From the NCBI GenBank assembly GCA_014762755.1, contig JABURI010000258.1, positions 1 to 50,255 on the forward strand: a DNA stretch of 50,255 nt, given 5' to 3'. The position numbers and the translations under genes are program-made. The stretch is from Marinobacter sp. GTDB lineage: Bacteria > Pseudomonadota > Gammaproteobacteria > Pseudomonadales > Oleiphilaceae. Shown one piece after another: positions 19,353 through 31,225 of this stretch (its first letter is position 1; the number at the start of each line of letters is the position of its first letter). The notes beneath the pieces are model-generated. The model did not search any database and was not told the DNA's origin. It saw nothing but the letters and a program-made list of their open reading frames with translations.

Positions 19353-21901
19353 ACCCAGAGCATCGCACCCATCTCCAGCAGGTGGGTCAGCGCCGGGTGA
19401 TAGGGATACATGCGCAGCCGGAGCGTCTGCAAGCCGGGATAGGGCGGTGGAACCTGTGTCGCAAACACGGTTTTGCCGTCCTTTTCGGTTTCCATCGTCA
19501 ACAGGAAGCGGTCCGTTCCGGGCGCGTCATGACTGCCGGTACATTCCGGTGTGACGACACATTCCACCCGCACATCCGCCGCTGTCAGGCCATTGAGCAC
19601 CGCCTCGACCCGTAACTCGACCGTTTCATCATAGGCACAGCGGCACTCCACGCACCCGACCACTGACAGTGACACACCGGGCCAGGCCTTTCGAACCTTC
19701 GCCTTCCATTCCGCCAGTTCACGGGCCGCCCGGGATCCATCGGCAAGTAGCCTCTGCCCCTGGGCTGAAGCCGGCTCGTAGTAGCGCTCCACATAGTCCA
19801 TCACCATGCGCTGGCTGTTGAACCGCGGTGTGATGGTCTTCATGGAGGCTTTCGAGCGGGTGACCCAGCCCTTTGAGTAGCCCTGGGAGGCACGATCGTA
19901 GTAAAGCGGGACAATCTCGAACTCCAAGAGATCCAGCAGGTCCCGGGCCTCCTCTTCGTTACGGAATTCGGGATCCAGGCCCGTGTCCCTGGGGGTGATG
20001 GCCCAGCCGTTGGTACCGTCATAACCTTCGCCCCACCAACCGTCCAGAACGCTGAGATTCAGGGCGCCGTTGAGGGCGGCTTTCTCGCCGGAGGTTCCGC
20101 TTGCTTCCTTGGGATATTCCGGATTGTTGAGCCAGACATCGACACCGGCGAGCAGGTAACGGGCCATTGCCTGGTCATAATCCTCCAACAGGATGATGTG
20201 ACCCATCAGGGACGGTCGCATGGACAGGTCGTGAATGACCTTGATCAGTTGCTGACCCGGTTTGTCCTTCGGGTGTGCCTTACCGGCAAAAATCAACACC
20301 ACCGGGTGCTCGGGATTGGTCAGCAGGCGTTCGAGCCGCTCCAGATCCGAGAAAATCAGGGTAGCGCGCTTGTAAGTGGCGAACCGCCGCGCAAAGCCGA
20401 TAACCAGGGTGTCTTTTTCCGGCGAAACCAGCTGCCGCGTCATCCGTTCTGTTACCGAGTGACCGGTGCCGTTGCGTTCGTGTTGTCGCGCCAGCTGCTC
20501 CACTACGAATTCACCCATTTGCTGTTTCAGGGCCTTGTGCACGCTCCAGTAGTGATAGTCGGGAATGTGGTCGACGAAATTCCAGAACTCGCGGTTGCGC
20601 AGTTCGCTCTTCCAGGTGGGTGCCTGGATATCGAACAGGCTTGCCCACTCGGGCGCCAGGAAAGTGGGCACGTGAACGCCGTTGGTGATATAGCCTATCG
20701 GATTTTCGGTGGGTGGTACCTGGGGCCAGACATACCCTTCCATCTCCGAAGCCACGCCACCATGGATGCGGCTGACGCCGTTGTGGAAACGTGAGCCCCG
20801 CAGCCCGAGAGTGGTCATATTGAAGCTGTCTCCACCATCGCGGGTGCCGAGCGCCAGGACCTTGTTCCTGTCCAGCCCGGACTCTTCCAGGTAGGCGCCG
20901 AGGGCGTGGTGCACCAGTTCCCGGGAGAAGATGTCATGGCCGGCCGGTACCGGTGTGTGGGTAGTGAACAGGGTTGAGGCAGCAACAGCTTCCAATGCGC
21001 CGTCAAATTCGAGGCCCTGCTGTATCAGCTGGCTGCATCTCTCCAGAATCTGGAAGGCGGCGTGGCCCTCGTTGATGTGCCATGCCGTGGGTTTCAGACC
21101 GAGGGCCTCCAGGACCCTGGTGCCACCGATGCCGAGGAGCATTTCCTGGCTGATCCGGGTTGACTCGTCGCCGCCGTAGAGCTGGAGCGTGAGGTTCTGG
21201 TCCTCAGCGCTGTTCTCCCCGGTGTTGCTGTCCAGAAGGTAGAGGTGGATATGGCCAATCCGGGCCTGCCACACTCTGGCGGTAACGATCCGGCCAGGGA
21301 AGGGCACGCTGACTTTGAGCGGTGTTCCGTCTATCTCCACCGGGGCGATGGGAAGTTCGTCGCTGGAATGGGTTTTGTAACGGGCGATCTGGTGACCCTG
21401 GGCGTCGATGGTCTGGATAAAGTAGCCTTGCTGGTACAACAGGCCGACCGCCACAAAGGGCAGGCCCAGATCGCTCGCCGCCTTGCAATGGTCGCCGGCG
21501 AGAATACCGAGACCGCCGGAGTAGATCGGGAAGCTCTCGTGGAAACCGAACTCGGCACAGAAATAGGCCACCAGATCCCGTTCCGGATCCAGCAGTTCGG
21601 TCACTTCCGGCCCTGGTTCAGACTCCACGTAGACATCGTAACTGCTCAGAACCTGGCGATACTCTGCAAGGAAAGCCCGGTCCTGTGCGGCTTCGTCCAG
21701 GCGCTCCTGGGAGACCCTGCGAAGGAAAAGCTTCGGATTGTGCTCGACCCGCTGCCAGAGTACCGGGTCAATGCGGGCGAACAGGTTTCGGACACCGTGA
21801 TCCCAACTGTAGAACAGGTCATTGGCCAGCTCTTCCAGTCGCTCAAGACCTTCCGGAACCCTGGGGCGTGCCTCAAGCCGGAACTCTGTGACCTTGCTCA
21901 T
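19349..21901 (-). CDS. glgP: alpha-glucan (glycogen) phosphorylase, copy 1
   Basis: YSGGLGILAGDHCKAASDLGLPFVAVGLLYQQGYF; HINEGHAAF; KASGTSGEKAALNGALNLSVLDGWWGEGYDG. Confidence 0.95.
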   Translation of the reverse strand: MSKVTEFRLEARPRVPEGLERLEELANDLFYSWDHGVRNLFARIDPVLWQRVEHNPKLFLRRVSQERLDEAAQDRAFLAEYRQVLSSYDVYVESEPGPEVTELLDPERDLVAYFCAEFGFHESFPIYSGGLGILAGDHCKAASDLGLPFVAVGLLYQQGYFIQTIDAQGHQIARYKTHSSDELPIAPVEIDGTPLKVSVPFPGRIVTARVWQARIGHIHLYLLDSNTGENSAEDQNLTLQLYGGDESTRISQEMLLGIGGTRVLEALGLKPTAWHINEGHAAFQILERCSQLIQQGLEFDGALEAVAASTLFTTHTPVPAGHDIFSRELVHHALGAYLEESGLDRNKVLALGTRDGGDSFNMTTLGLRGSRFHNGVSRIHGGVASEMEGYVWPQVPPTENPIGYITNGVHVPTFLAPEWASLFDIQAPTWKSELRNREFWNFVDHIPDYHYWSVHKALKQQMGEFVVEQLARQHERNGTGHSVTERMTRQLVSPEKDTLVIGFARRFATYKRATLIFSDLERLERLLTNPEHPVVLIFAGKAHPKDKPGQQLIKVIHDLSMRPSLMGHIILLEDYDQAMARYLLAGVDVWLNNPEYPKEASGTSGEKAALNGALNLSVLDGWWGEGYDGTNGWAITPRDTGLDPEFRNEEEARDLLDLLEFEIVPLYYDRASQGYSKGWVTRSKASMKTITPRFNSQRMVMDYVERYYEPASAQGQRLLADGSRAARELAEWKAKVRKAWPGVSLSVVGCVECRCAYDETVELRVEAVLNGLTAADVRVECVVTPECTGSHDAPGTDRFLLTMETEKDGKTVFATQVPPPYPGLQTLRLRMYPYHPALTHLLEMGAMLWV

Positions 21902-21937
21902 GATTGTCCTCCTGTAAAGGAACCTGCTGCCTTGGCG

Positions 21938-23395
21938 TCAGTTTCGTTTGCATTGCTCGGTCAGAATCGACTGGTACAGGGCCAGATATTCCCGGGCCCG
22001 GTACTTCCAGGAATAATCACCCGCCATACCATTGCGCTGCAGGTGCCTCCATTGCCTACGGTTATGGTAGTACTCCAGTGCCCGGTCGATGGCGTGCCGG
22101 AAGGCATCGGCGTTGGCTCGCTCGAAACAGAAACCGGTGGCCCGGCTGCCAGCCGCCTGGCCAGGATCCACAACGGTATCCTTGAGGCCGCCGACCGCAT
22201 GCACGACAGGGATGGTGCCGTAGCGCAGACTGAACATCTGGTTAAGACCACAGGGCTCGAAACGGGAGGGCATCAGGAACATGTCCGCCCCGGCAGTGAT
22301 CCTGTGGGCCAGTGGTTCGTCATAACCCACGGTCAGGGACACCTGTTCCGGATGCTCCCGTGCCAGGGTCCGGAGGGGGTCGGTGTAGCGCGGCTCACCG
22401 GAGCCGAGAATGGCAAACTGACAGCCTTTCTCGAGCAAGGGGGGGATGACAGCCAGCAGCCAATCGATGCCTTTCTGTTCCACCAGCCGACCGATGGATC
22501 CGAACAGGGGCGCGCCGTTTACCTCCAGGCCCAGCTGTTGCTGGAGCCTGGCCTTGCATTGCCCCTTGTTACCGAGGTTGTCCGGCCCGTAGTGAAAATC
22601 GAGGTACCGGTCATCCGAGGGATTCCAGATCCGGGTATCGATCCCGTTCAGGATGCCCGAAAGCCGGTCAGAACGGTATCGGAGCAGGCCATCCAGGCCG
22701 TAGCCGAACTCCGGGGTCTGGATTTCGCGGGCATAGGTCGGACTGACCGTGGTGATCCTGTCCGCATACGCCAGGCCGCCTTTGATAAAGGACAGCTGAT
22801 CGTGGAATTCCAGGCGATCAAAACGCCAGAGTGAATCCGGTAATCCCATTGCCCGGAAGGTCTCATGGGAAAACAGCCCCTGGTACGCCAGGTTATGGAT
22901 CGTGAACACGGTGCCCGGGCGGTTGGGCAGATGATCCAGGAACACCGGAACCAGAGCGGATTGCCAGTCGTTGCAGTGCACAACGTCCGGCGTCCAGCCA
23001 AGTCCCAGCTGACCACCGGCCATCATGGCGGCTACCCGACAGAACAGTTGGTAACGATGGGCATTGTCCCACCAGTCCTGGCCCTCTTCGTTCTGGTAAG
23101 GGTTACCAGGGCGGTCGAAGAGCGCGGGGCAATCCACCAGCCAGAGGCTGACAGCAGTCCCGGGCAGTCGCGTGCGCCAGAGGGTAACGTGGTACTGTCC
23201 GATGCTCAGTCTTGCCTTGCGTCGGCTACCGGCAGTCCGGGCGGCTTCCAGAGCGGCGGGGTAGCCGGGCAGCAGGATCTGGACATCACAGTCCTGCCGG
23301 CTCAGCGCTTCGGGCAGACTGGCCGAGACATCGGCGAGTCCCCCGGTCTTGATCACCGGATAGACTTCACTGGTGACAAACAGTACCCGTTTCAT
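21938..23395 (-). CDS. glgA: glycogen synthase
   Basis: [64 protein letters not shown]. Confidence 0.96.
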   Translation of the reverse strand: MKRVLFVTSEVYPVIKTGGLADVSASLPEALSRQDCDVQILLPGYPAALEAARTAGSRRKARLSIGQYHVTLWRTRLPGTAVSLWLVDCPALFDRPGNPYQNEEGQDWWDNAHRYQLFCRVAAMMAGGQLGLGWTPDVVHCNDWQSALVPVFLDHLPNRPGTVFTIHNLAYQGLFSHETFRAMGLPDSLWRFDRLEFHDQLSFIKGGLAYADRITTVSPTYAREIQTPEFGYGLDGLLRYRSDRLSGILNGIDTRIWNPSDDRYLDFHYGPDNLGNKGQCKARLQQQLGLEVNGAPLFGSIGRLVEQKGIDWLLAVIPPLLEKGCQFAILGSGEPRYTDPLRTLAREHPEQVSLTVGYDEPLAHRITAGADMFLMPSRFEPCGLNQMFSLRYGTIPVVHAVGGLKDTVVDPGQAAGSRATGFCFERANADAFRHAIDRALEYYHNRRQWRHLQRNGMAGDYSWKYRAREYLALYQSILTEQCKRN

Positions 23396-25278
23396 GATTC
23401 AGGCCTGAGCACAACGGCTGCCAGGGGCGGCAGCGTGAGTTCGAGGGAGCAGGGGCGATCCATCCAGGGGGCCTCACGGGCATCGAGGCCGTAGGGATTG
23501 CCGACGTTGCTCCCTCCATAGTATTCGGAGTCCGAGTTCAGCACCTCCACCCAACGCCCGCCATACGGAACGCCGATCCGGTAATCGTAACGGGGTACCG
23601 GGGTGAAATTGATGACGATTACAGCAACTTCGTCGCCATTACGGCGCAGGTAGCTGATGACCGACTGGGGTGAGTCGTGGCAGTCGATCCATTCGAATCC
23701 GTCGCCAAAGTAGTCGCGGGCGTGAAGGGATGACTCCCGACGATACAGGCCGTTCAGGTCCTGGACCAGCTTCTGCAGGCCCCGGTGCTCGGGGTATTGC
23801 AGGAGGTACCAGTCCAGCTCCCGGGATTCGCTCCATTCCCTACGCTGTCCGAATTCTCCGCCCATGAACAGCAATTTGGAGCCGGGGTAGGTGAACTGAA
23901 AGCTGAAGAGCAGACGGAGATTGGCCCGCTGCTGCCAGTCGTCACCGGGCATCTTGTTCAGCAGGCTGGATTTGCCATGGACGACCTCGTCATGGGAGAG
24001 GGGCAGCATGAAATTTTCGGAGAACGCATATAACAGGCCGAACGTCAGTTTGTCGTGGTGGTACTGGCGGTAGACCGGATCCTGCTTCAGGTATTCCAGG
24101 GAATCGTGCATCCAGCCCATGTTCCATTTCAGGTTGAATCCCAGCCCTCCGATTTCCGGCGGACGGGTAACCCTGGGCCAGGAGGTGGACTCCTCGGCGA
24201 TCACCAGTGTACCCGGGAAGCGGCTTTGGCAGGTCTGGTTCAGGCTTTTCAGGAATTCGATGGCCTCCAGGTTTTCATGACCGCCATGGACGTTGGGTAG
24301 CCATTCGCCGGGGTTGCGGGAATAGTTGAGGTAAAGCATGGAAGCCACGGCATCCACTCTCAGGCCATCGATGTGGAAGGTGTCCAGCCAGTACAGGGCA
24401 CTGCCAATGAGAAAATTACGGACTTCGTGGCGACCATAGTTGTAGATCAGGGTGCCCCAGTCCTTGTGCTGGCCCCGACGCGGGTCCTCGTGTTCGTAGA
24501 GAGCCGTACCGTCGAATTTTGCCAGGGCATGTTCGTCTTCGGGGAAATGGCCGGGCACCCAATCCAGGATGACCCCGATATCGTTACGGTGACACTGGTC
24601 GATCAGATAACGAAGATCATCCGGCGTGCCGAAGCGACTGGTCGGGGCGTAGTAGCCAGTAGTCTGATAACCCCAGGATTCATCCAGCGGGTGTTCGGTC
24701 ACCGGCAGCAGTTCGATATGGCTGAAGCCCTGTTCGCGAACATAGGGAATCAGCTGCTCTGCCAGCTCCCGGTAGGTCAGCCAGCGGCCCGAACCATGGT
24801 GTCGCCAGGATGCGGCATGTACCTCGTAGACAGAGACCGGAGACTCCTGCCAGGCCCATTTGCTGCGCCGGGCCAGCCAGTCGCCATCACCCCAGCTGTA
24901 ACTTCCGCGCTGGACCACCACGGCGGCGTTGGACGGCCGGAGCTCGAAACACTGTCCGTAGGGATCGGTCTTGAAAAGCTGTTTGCCGGACCGGGTGGTA
25001 ATGGCGAACTTGTACTGGGCACCGGCACCAATACCCGGCACGAAAACAGACCAGACTCCGGAGGCCCCGTGGGTGGTCAGGGGGTGGTGCCCGGGCGTCC
25101 AGTCGTTAAAGTCTCCGACCACGCTGACGGCCGTGGCATTGGGCGCCCAGACAGCAAACCGGACACCCTCGGTACCCTTACGGGTCTGAATATGCGCCCC
25201 TAGCACGTTATAGATGTGCCAGTGACGGCCCTCGCCGAAGAGGTATAAGTCAAAGTCGCTCAGGGTGGGGCTTTCCAT
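23392..25278 (-). CDS. glgB: 1,4-alpha-glucan branching enzyme
   Basis: GH13 motifs [47 protein letters not shown]. Confidence 0.95.
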   Translation of the reverse strand: MESPTLSDFDLYLFGEGRHWHIYNVLGAHIQTRKGTEGVRFAVWAPNATAVSVVGDFNDWTPGHHPLTTHGASGVWSVFVPGIGAGAQYKFAITTRSGKQLFKTDPYGQCFELRPSNAAVVVQRGSYSWGDGDWLARRSKWAWQESPVSVYEVHAASWRHHGSGRWLTYRELAEQLIPYVREQGFSHIELLPVTEHPLDESWGYQTTGYYAPTSRFGTPDDLRYLIDQCHRNDIGVILDWVPGHFPEDEHALAKFDGTALYEHEDPRRGQHKDWGTLIYNYGRHEVRNFLIGSALYWLDTFHIDGLRVDAVASMLYLNYSRNPGEWLPNVHGGHENLEAIEFLKSLNQTCQSRFPGTLVIAEESTSWPRVTRPPEIGGLGFNLKWNMGWMHDSLEYLKQDPVYRQYHHDKLTFGLLYAFSENFMLPLSHDEVVHGKSSLLNKMPGDDWQQRANLRLLFSFQFTYPGSKLLFMGGEFGQRREWSESRELDWYLLQYPEHRGLQKLVQDLNGLYRRESSLHARDYFGDGFEWIDCHDSPQSVISYLRRNGDEVAVIVINFTPVPRYDYRIGVPYGGRWVEVLNSDSEYYGGSNVGNPYGLDAREAPWMDRPCSLELTLPPLAAVVLRPES

Positions 25279-25472
25279 AGTCCACGCATCTTCCTTACCG
25301 GGTTCCCGGGTATTGAACGCCTGCATGCGCGTTCAAAAAATGACCTGTAACAATTCTACGTCATAATCCCGTGATATTGTTCTAATATTATTACGGCGGT
25401 AAGAAGGCTGTCGATGCACCGCAAGAGGCTCGGCAGCAAGCATCAAACCATCTGGTTTGCAGGGAAGGATTC

Positions 25473-26738
25473 ATGCATACGGCCAAGCGTTTTGTCAGTC
25501 GTCTCACTCGCCAGACGCTCGCTCTGGTACTGGCCGGAGGGCGCGGCTCCCGGCTTCACGATCTCACAAAATGGCGTGCGAAGCCCGCCGTACCTTTCGG
25601 CGGAAAATTCCGGATCATCGATTTTCCACTGTCCAACTGCATCAATTCAGGGATCGGGCAGGTGGGGGTCATTACCCAGTACAAATCCCATTCGCTCATT
25701 CGCCATATTCAGCGCGGATGGGGGTTCTTACGGGGAGAGCTCGATGAATTCGTGGAATTGTTGCCGGCACAGCAACGGATCGAGACCTCCTGGTATGAGG
25801 GCACCGCAGATGCTGTGCTCCAGAACCTGGATATCATCCGCAGCCATCATCCTGAATATGTCCTGATCCTCGCTGGCGACCACATCTACAAGATGGACTA
25901 TGGCACCATGCTGGCCGCCCACGTGGAAAGTGAGGCGGACATTACCGTGGGCTGTATCGAAGTACCGATCGAGGACGCCTCCGCCTTCGGCGTGATGGAC
26001 GTGGATGACGAGATGAGAATCCGGGAGTTCGAGGAGAAACCCGAGCACCCCCGGCCCATGCCTGATAATCCCGGCAAGGCACTCGCTTCCATGGGGATTT
26101 ACGTGTTCAGCACCCGGATCCTGTTCGAGGAACTCATCCGGGATCACCAGTTGCAGGGCACATCCTCCCACGATTTCGGCAAGGACATTATCCCCTCCGT
26201 GATCCGCCGCTTGCGGGTCATGGCGTTCCCGTTCCGGGATCCGATGCAGAAGGGACCGGCGTACTGGCGTGACGTGGGCACCATTGATTCCCTGTGGCAG
26301 GCCAATCTGGAGCTCATCGGCGTCAGTCCAGAACTGAACCTGTACGATTCCAATTGGCCGATCTGGACATACCAGGAGCAATTGCCCCCGGCCAAGTTTG
26401 TCTTTGACGATGAAAACCGCCGGGGTACCGCGGTGGACTCCATGGTTGCCGGCGGTTGTATCGTCTCCGGTGCCATGGTGCGGCACTCGTTGCTGTTCTC
26501 ACAGGTCAGGGTGCACTCGTTCAGTGAAGTCAGCGATTCGGTCATTTACCCGGACGTCGAAATCGGTCGTCACTGCAAGATCCAGCGGGCTCTCATCGAT
26601 CGGGGTTGCAACATCCCCGAGGGCACCCACATCGGCTTTGACGAGGCCGAGGACCGCAAGCGTTTCCACGTTTCCCCCAAAGGTGTTGTTCTTGTGACGC
26701 CCGAGATGCTCGGGCAGGACTATCCCCATGGCCTCTGA
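25473..26738 (+). CDS. glgC: glucose-1-phosphate adenylyltransferase
   Basis: [45 protein letters not shown]. Confidence 0.97.
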   Translation: MHTAKRFVSRLTRQTLALVLAGGRGSRLHDLTKWRAKPAVPFGGKFRIIDFPLSNCINSGIGQVGVITQYKSHSLIRHIQRGWGFLRGELDEFVELLPAQQRIETSWYEGTADAVLQNLDIIRSHHPEYVLILAGDHIYKMDYGTMLAAHVESEADITVGCIEVPIEDASAFGVMDVDDEMRIREFEEKPEHPRPMPDNPGKALASMGIYVFSTRILFEELIRDHQLQGTSSHDFGKDIIPSVIRRLRVMAFPFRDPMQKGPAYWRDVGTIDSLWQANLELIGVSPELNLYDSNWPIWTYQEQLPPAKFVFDDENRRGTAVDSMVAGGCIVSGAMVRHSLLFSQVRVHSFSEVSDSVIYPDVEIGRHCKIQRALIDRGCNIPEGTHIGFDEAEDRKRFHVSPKGVVLVTPEMLGQDYPHGL

Positions 26739-28458
26739 CGCAAAAACACCGGTGGTGCTGTGCTGGCACATGCACCAGCCGGGATACCAGGATCTGAACA
26801 CCGGCCAGTTCCTGTTTCCATGGGTGTATCTTCACGCCATCAAGGACTACAGCGATATGGCGGCACACCTGGAGGCGCATCCCAGGGCCCGGGCCGTGGT
26901 GAACTTTGCGCCCGTGCTGTTGGAGCAGATCGAAACCTATCTGGTGCAGATCGAGCGTTGGCGGCACGGGGCCGGAACCATCGGCGATCCGCTCCTGGCG
27001 GCGCTGGTTTCCGAATCCCTGCCTGAAAGCGGAAGCCCGGCGTTCCTGGACCTGATGAACAAGGCGCTCAGGGCCAATCCGGACCGGATTATCAAGCGTT
27101 TTCCTGCCTTTGCGCGCCTGGCAGACCTGGCCGAGTTCTACCGATCCAAACCGGATATCCAGCGTTACATCTCGCAAAACTTCCTGACCGACTTGCTGGT
27201 CTGGTACCACCTGGGCTGGATGGGCGAGACGGTGCGACGGCGCAATGCCTGCGTCCAGAGCCTCCAGGAAAAGGCGGCCGGGTTTACGCTGGATGACCGG
27301 GTTGCGCTTCTGGATGTGATATTCGAGGTGTTGGCCGGGATCGGCCCCCGCTACCGGCACCTGGCGAAGAAAGGTCAGGTGGAGCTCTCCGTCAGCCCCT
27401 ATACCCACCCGATCCTGCCTCTGTTGCTGGAGCTGGAGTCGGCCCGTGAGTCCATGCCGGATATTGCCTTGCCGTCCCATACCCGGTATCCGGGCGGGGA
27501 TTTGCGGGCGAGCTGGCAGTTGCAGCAGGCCCGGGAAACGTTCAAACGGTTTTTCGAGATTGAGCCGAGAGGGTGCTGGGCATCCGAGGGTGGCCTGAGC
27601 CAGGCAACCCTGGCCCAGCTCGGAAAGCACGGGTTCCAATGGACGGCCAGCGGGGATTCGGTCATCCACAACAGCATGAACCTGGCCCGGGAAAACGGGC
27701 AACTGCCCCAGGAGGCCGGCATTCATCAGCCTTTTCGATTTGGCGACAACGCCGTCACCGTCTTTTTCCGCGACGACGGGCTGTCCGACCTGATCGGGTT
27801 TACCTATGCCGACTGGCACGCAGAGGATGCGGTCGGCGACCTCGTGCATCATATGGAGAACATCGCCAGGCACGCCAAAGGCAAGGCCAGACCGGTGATA
27901 TCCGTGATTCTGGACGGCGAGAATGCCTGGGAGTATTACCCGGAAAATGGCATCCATTTCCTGGACCAGCTCTACGCGGTTCTTGAGGATCATCAGCAAC
28001 TGAGGTTGGCGACCTACGGGGAACTGCTTGACCAGCCGGTCGCTGAACCGCTGCAGCTCCCGCACCTGGTTGCAGGAAGCTGGATCTACGGCACCTTTTC
28101 AACCTGGATCGGGGATCCTGACAAGAACCGTGCCTGGGACCTTTTGTGCGAGGCGAAAACCCATTATGACAGGGTGATGGATAACGGCAGCCTGAACTCC
28201 GAGGAGAAGAAAGCTGCACAGCACCAACTGGCCCTGTGTGAGGGTTCTGACTGGTTCTGGTGGTTTGGAGACTATAACCCGGCCCAGATCGTCCAGGACT
28301 TCGAACGCCTGTATCGGCGGCACCTGGTCAATCTGTATGAACGGATTGGTTATCCGGCGCCTCCGTCGGTGTTCCAGCAACTGAGCCAGGGTGGTGGCGA
28401 ACCGGCCCGAGGGGGTGCCATGCGCCCCGGCCACGATAAAGATGCTGAGGCGTCATGA
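26728..28458 (+). CDS. glycoside hydrolase family 57 protein
   Basis: [59 protein letters not shown]. Confidence 0.92.
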   Translation: MASDAKTPVVLCWHMHQPGYQDLNTGQFLFPWVYLHAIKDYSDMAAHLEAHPRARAVVNFAPVLLEQIETYLVQIERWRHGAGTIGDPLLAALVSESLPESGSPAFLDLMNKALRANPDRIIKRFPAFARLADLAEFYRSKPDIQRYISQNFLTDLLVWYHLGWMGETVRRRNACVQSLQEKAAGFTLDDRVALLDVIFEVLAGIGPRYRHLAKKGQVELSVSPYTHPILPLLLELESARESMPDIALPSHTRYPGGDLRASWQLQQARETFKRFFEIEPRGCWASEGGLSQATLAQLGKHGFQWTASGDSVIHNSMNLARENGQLPQEAGIHQPFRFGDNAVTVFFRDDGLSDLIGFTYADWHAEDAVGDLVHHMENIARHAKGKARPVISVILDGENAWEYYPENGIHFLDQLYAVLEDHQQLRLATYGELLDQPVAEPLQLPHLVAGSWIYGTFSTWIGDPDKNRAWDLLCEAKTHYDRVMDNGSLNSEEKKAAQHQLALCEGSDWFWWFGDYNPAQIVQDFERLYRRHLVNLYERIGYPAPPSVFQQLSQGGGEPARGGAMRPGHDKDAEAS

Positions 28459-29936
28459 GTACAGAGGAAATATCGCACCGACTGTTCGAAGCACGGCGAG
28501 CCGGGATTCTGCTGCACCCCACGGCACTCAGAGGCGAATACGGTATTCTTGGGGCCAATGCCCGCCGGTTTGTGGATTTTCTGGCGAAGAGCGGGCTGAG
28601 TGTCTGGCAGACCTTGCCGGTGGGGCCGACACACAGCGATCTGTCTCCTTACCAGTCGCTCTCTGCCCATGCTGGCAATCCCGATTTCATCGATCTGTCA
28701 GAGCTGGTCACCCTTGGTCTGTTGCGGCGAGAAGAACTCACTCCCTCCGCAGACCATAGTCGGCAGGCTCTGTTGAAGCTGGCTGCCAGACGTTTTTTCA
28801 ACGGGGAGGGGCAATTACGCCACGTGGATTTCGAACGCTTCTGCGAGGAGCATGGGGACTGGCTCGAGGACTTCGCCATCTTCTGTAGTATCCGGGAAAC
28901 ACTGCCGGGGACGAGCTGGCCCGACTGGCCGGCGCCATTGCGTGACCGGCATCCAGAGGCTGTCGCCCGATTTGTCCGGGAAAATCCGGAATCTGTACAG
29001 GCCCTCCGCTTCGAGCAATTCCTGTTCCAGCACCAGTGGCATTCCTTGAGGGACTATGCTGCCGGACAAGGCATTCTGCTCTTCGGCGATATCCCGATTT
29101 TTGTGGCCCACGACAGCGCCGATGTGTGGGCCAATCGTCATTTGTTCAAACTGGACGTTGACGGTAATCCCACCGTGGTGGCCGGCGTGCCACCGGATTA
29201 TTTTTCACCAGACGGCCAGCACTGGGGCAATCCGCTCTACGACTGGGCCGCAATGGCCCGGGATGGATACCAGTGGTGGCTGCAACGGCTGGAAAGCCAG
29301 CGCCAGCTTTTTGATCTGATCCGGATTGATCACTTTCGCGGCCTTGAGTCTTTCTGGGAGATTCCTGCCGCAACCCCGGAGCCCAGGTTCGGCTACTGGG
29401 TCGCGGGGCCGGGCAGAGAGTTTCTTGAAGCGTGTTTTGAACGATTTCCGGGGTTGCCACTGGTGGCGGAAAACCTCGGCATCATCAGCAACGAGGTGGA
29501 ACAGCTGCGCCGGGAATTCCGGCTGCCCGGCATGACCGTGATCCAGTTCGGATTCGATGGCAGCCCGGACAACCCGCATCTGCTTCATCGGCACGAACCT
29601 GTGGACCTGGTGTATACCGGCACCCATGACAACGATACCAGCCTTGGCTGGTACCAAAGCCTCGATGAACATACCCGAGCCTATGTGAACCAATACCTCG
29701 GTACCGATGGTGCCGGCATGCCCTGGCCAATCGTGGATGCGGCCCTGCGGTCGGTATGTTGGCTGGCGATGGTACCGCTGCAGGATTTTCTGGGGCTCGG
29801 CTCGGAGGCGCGCTTCAATACACCGGGCACAGTGCAGGGTAACTGGGTCTGGCAAGCGGATCTGTCGCAGTGCACGGATGATCTGGCAGAAACGATCCGG
29901 AAAGCCGTTTCCCGGCATGAACGAATTCCGGTTTGA
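28455..29936 (+). CDS. malQ: 4-alpha-glucanotransferase
   Basis: GILLHPTALRGEYGILG, FGDIPIFVAHDSADVWANRHLF, RIDHFRGLESFWEIPA, VAENLGIISNEVEQLRREF, TGTHDNDTSLGWY. Confidence 0.95.
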   Translation: MSTEEISHRLFEARRAGILLHPTALRGEYGILGANARRFVDFLAKSGLSVWQTLPVGPTHSDLSPYQSLSAHAGNPDFIDLSELVTLGLLRREELTPSADHSRQALLKLAARRFFNGEGQLRHVDFERFCEEHGDWLEDFAIFCSIRETLPGTSWPDWPAPLRDRHPEAVARFVRENPESVQALRFEQFLFQHQWHSLRDYAAGQGILLFGDIPIFVAHDSADVWANRHLFKLDVDGNPTVVAGVPPDYFSPDGQHWGNPLYDWAAMARDGYQWWLQRLESQRQLFDLIRIDHFRGLESFWEIPAATPEPRFGYWVAGPGREFLEACFERFPGLPLVAENLGIISNEVEQLRREFRLPGMTVIQFGFDGSPDNPHLLHRHEPVDLVYTGTHDNDTSLGWYQSLDEHTRAYVNQYLGTDGAGMPWPIVDAALRSVCWLAMVPLQDFLGLGSEARFNTPGTVQGNWVWQADLSQCTDDLAETIRKAVSRHERIPV

Positions 29937-30034
29937 CTGGTCATATGTTGACCAGCATCAACATGACCGCAGAAATGTTGGTGTATAAAAAACAGACAGC
30001 TTGATCGACGCAACACTTGTTCAGGGAGGATCTA

Positions 30035-30397
30035 ATGGAACACAGGCTCAGCAAACGCGTCCCAGGTAAACTTTCGATTCTGGTTTATAAGCGTGGAATG
30101 CCCGTCGCCACCGGGCAGGTCCGCAATGCCTCACGCAGGGGCGTTTTCGTCTCAACGGATTATGATGATGTGAATCTGAATCAGACCCTCGAACTCGAGC
30201 TCTGTTATCCCGAGAAAACCGAAAAGTCGCTACGGAGGCTCAAGGCCCACGTTGTCAGGAAATCGACCAAAGGGCTGGGGCTGGATTTTGACGGTGTCGA
30301 TAACGATGCTTTGGGTATCTCCAAGCTTCTCAGTTGGCTGGCCAGCCACCACGCAACCATGAGCTATGATTCTTCTCCGAAATATCGCGCCTACTGA
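30035..30397 (+). CDS. PilZ domain protein (candidate c-di-GMP binder)
   Basis: RLSKR (RxxxR) followed by NASRRG (D/NxSxxG); preceded by a strong RBS aggagg. Confidence 0.8.
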   Translation: MEHRLSKRVPGKLSILVYKRGMPVATGQVRNASRRGVFVSTDYDDVNLNQTLELELCYPEKTEKSLRRLKAHVVRKSTKGLGLDFDGVDNDALGISKLLSWLASHHATMSYDSSPKYRAY

Positions 30398-30417
30398 TCG
30401 ATTCCCCGGGAGTTGTT

Positions 30418-31188
30418 ATGGACAGACTGAAAGGAAAGGTCGCTGTTATCACGGGCGGTTCACACGGAATCGGCGCTGCAGCGGTAGCGAGAATGGCAGA
30501 AGAGGGCGCGTCCGTGGCGATTCTGGATTGCCTGGACGATGAGGGTAATGCCCTCGCCAAAAAGCTCTCCGGTGCAGGTCACCAGGTTGCCTACTGGCAT
30601 TGCGATGTGGGGGATGAGGACAGCGTGAAAGCGGCCATTAACGGGGCTGCGGACAAGTTTGGTCACATTGACGTACTGGTGAACAACGCAGGGATCGCTG
30701 GCCCCAACAAACCGACTCACGAACTGACCGAAGAGGAATGGGATCTGGTCCAGAAGGTGAACGTGAAAGGCGTTTTCTTCTGTACCAAACACGTGATTCC
30801 CCACATGAAAAAGGCCGGGCGCGGCAGCATCATCAATCTTTCCTCGATCTATGGCCTGGTCAGTGCGCCGGACGTTCCCCCTTACCATGCGTCAAAAGGC
30901 GCTGTGCGGCTGATGACCAAGACCGATGCCATGCTCTACGCACCGGACAATATCCGGGCAAATTCCATCCACCCCGGCTTTATCTGGACTCCGATGGTGG
31001 AGGGGCATCTGAAAACCACCGGGGAGGACCTCGAGGCAGCCAAGGAAGCCACGGCAGCGCTGCATCCGTTGGGGCACATGGGCGAGCCGGATGATATTGC
31101 CTGGGGAATCGTGTTCCTCGCCTCTGAGGAGTCCAAGTTCGTCACCGGCAGTGAATTGGTGATAGACGGCGGTTACACAGCGCATTGA
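30418..31188 (+). CDS. SDR family oxidoreductase (glucose 1-dehydrogenase-like)
   Basis: TGGSHGIG, NNAGIAG, NLSSIYGLVSAPDVPPYHASKGAV (SxnYxxxK). Confidence 0.92.
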   Translation: MDRLKGKVAVITGGSHGIGAAAVARMAEEGASVAILDCLDDEGNALAKKLSGAGHQVAYWHCDVGDEDSVKAAINGAADKFGHIDVLVNNAGIAGPNKPTHELTEEEWDLVQKVNVKGVFFCTKHVIPHMKKAGRGSIINLSSIYGLVSAPDVPPYHASKGAVRLMTKTDAMLYAPDNIRANSIHPGFIWTPMVEGHLKTTGEDLEAAKEATAALHPLGHMGEPDDIAWGIVFLASEESKFVTGSELVIDGGYTAH

Positions 31189-31225
31189 CCACTCAGCGAA
31201 CCGTGATAAAGGGTTTTGAACATCG

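Noticed and set aside
21245-22834. 529-aa plus-strand ORF
   Set aside because: Antisense to glgP1 and glgA; no recognisable motifs.
26593-28065. 490-aa minus-strand ORF
   Set aside because: Antisense shadow of glgC 3' end and GH57, low-complexity H/Q/R-rich composition typical of GC-rich antisense frames.
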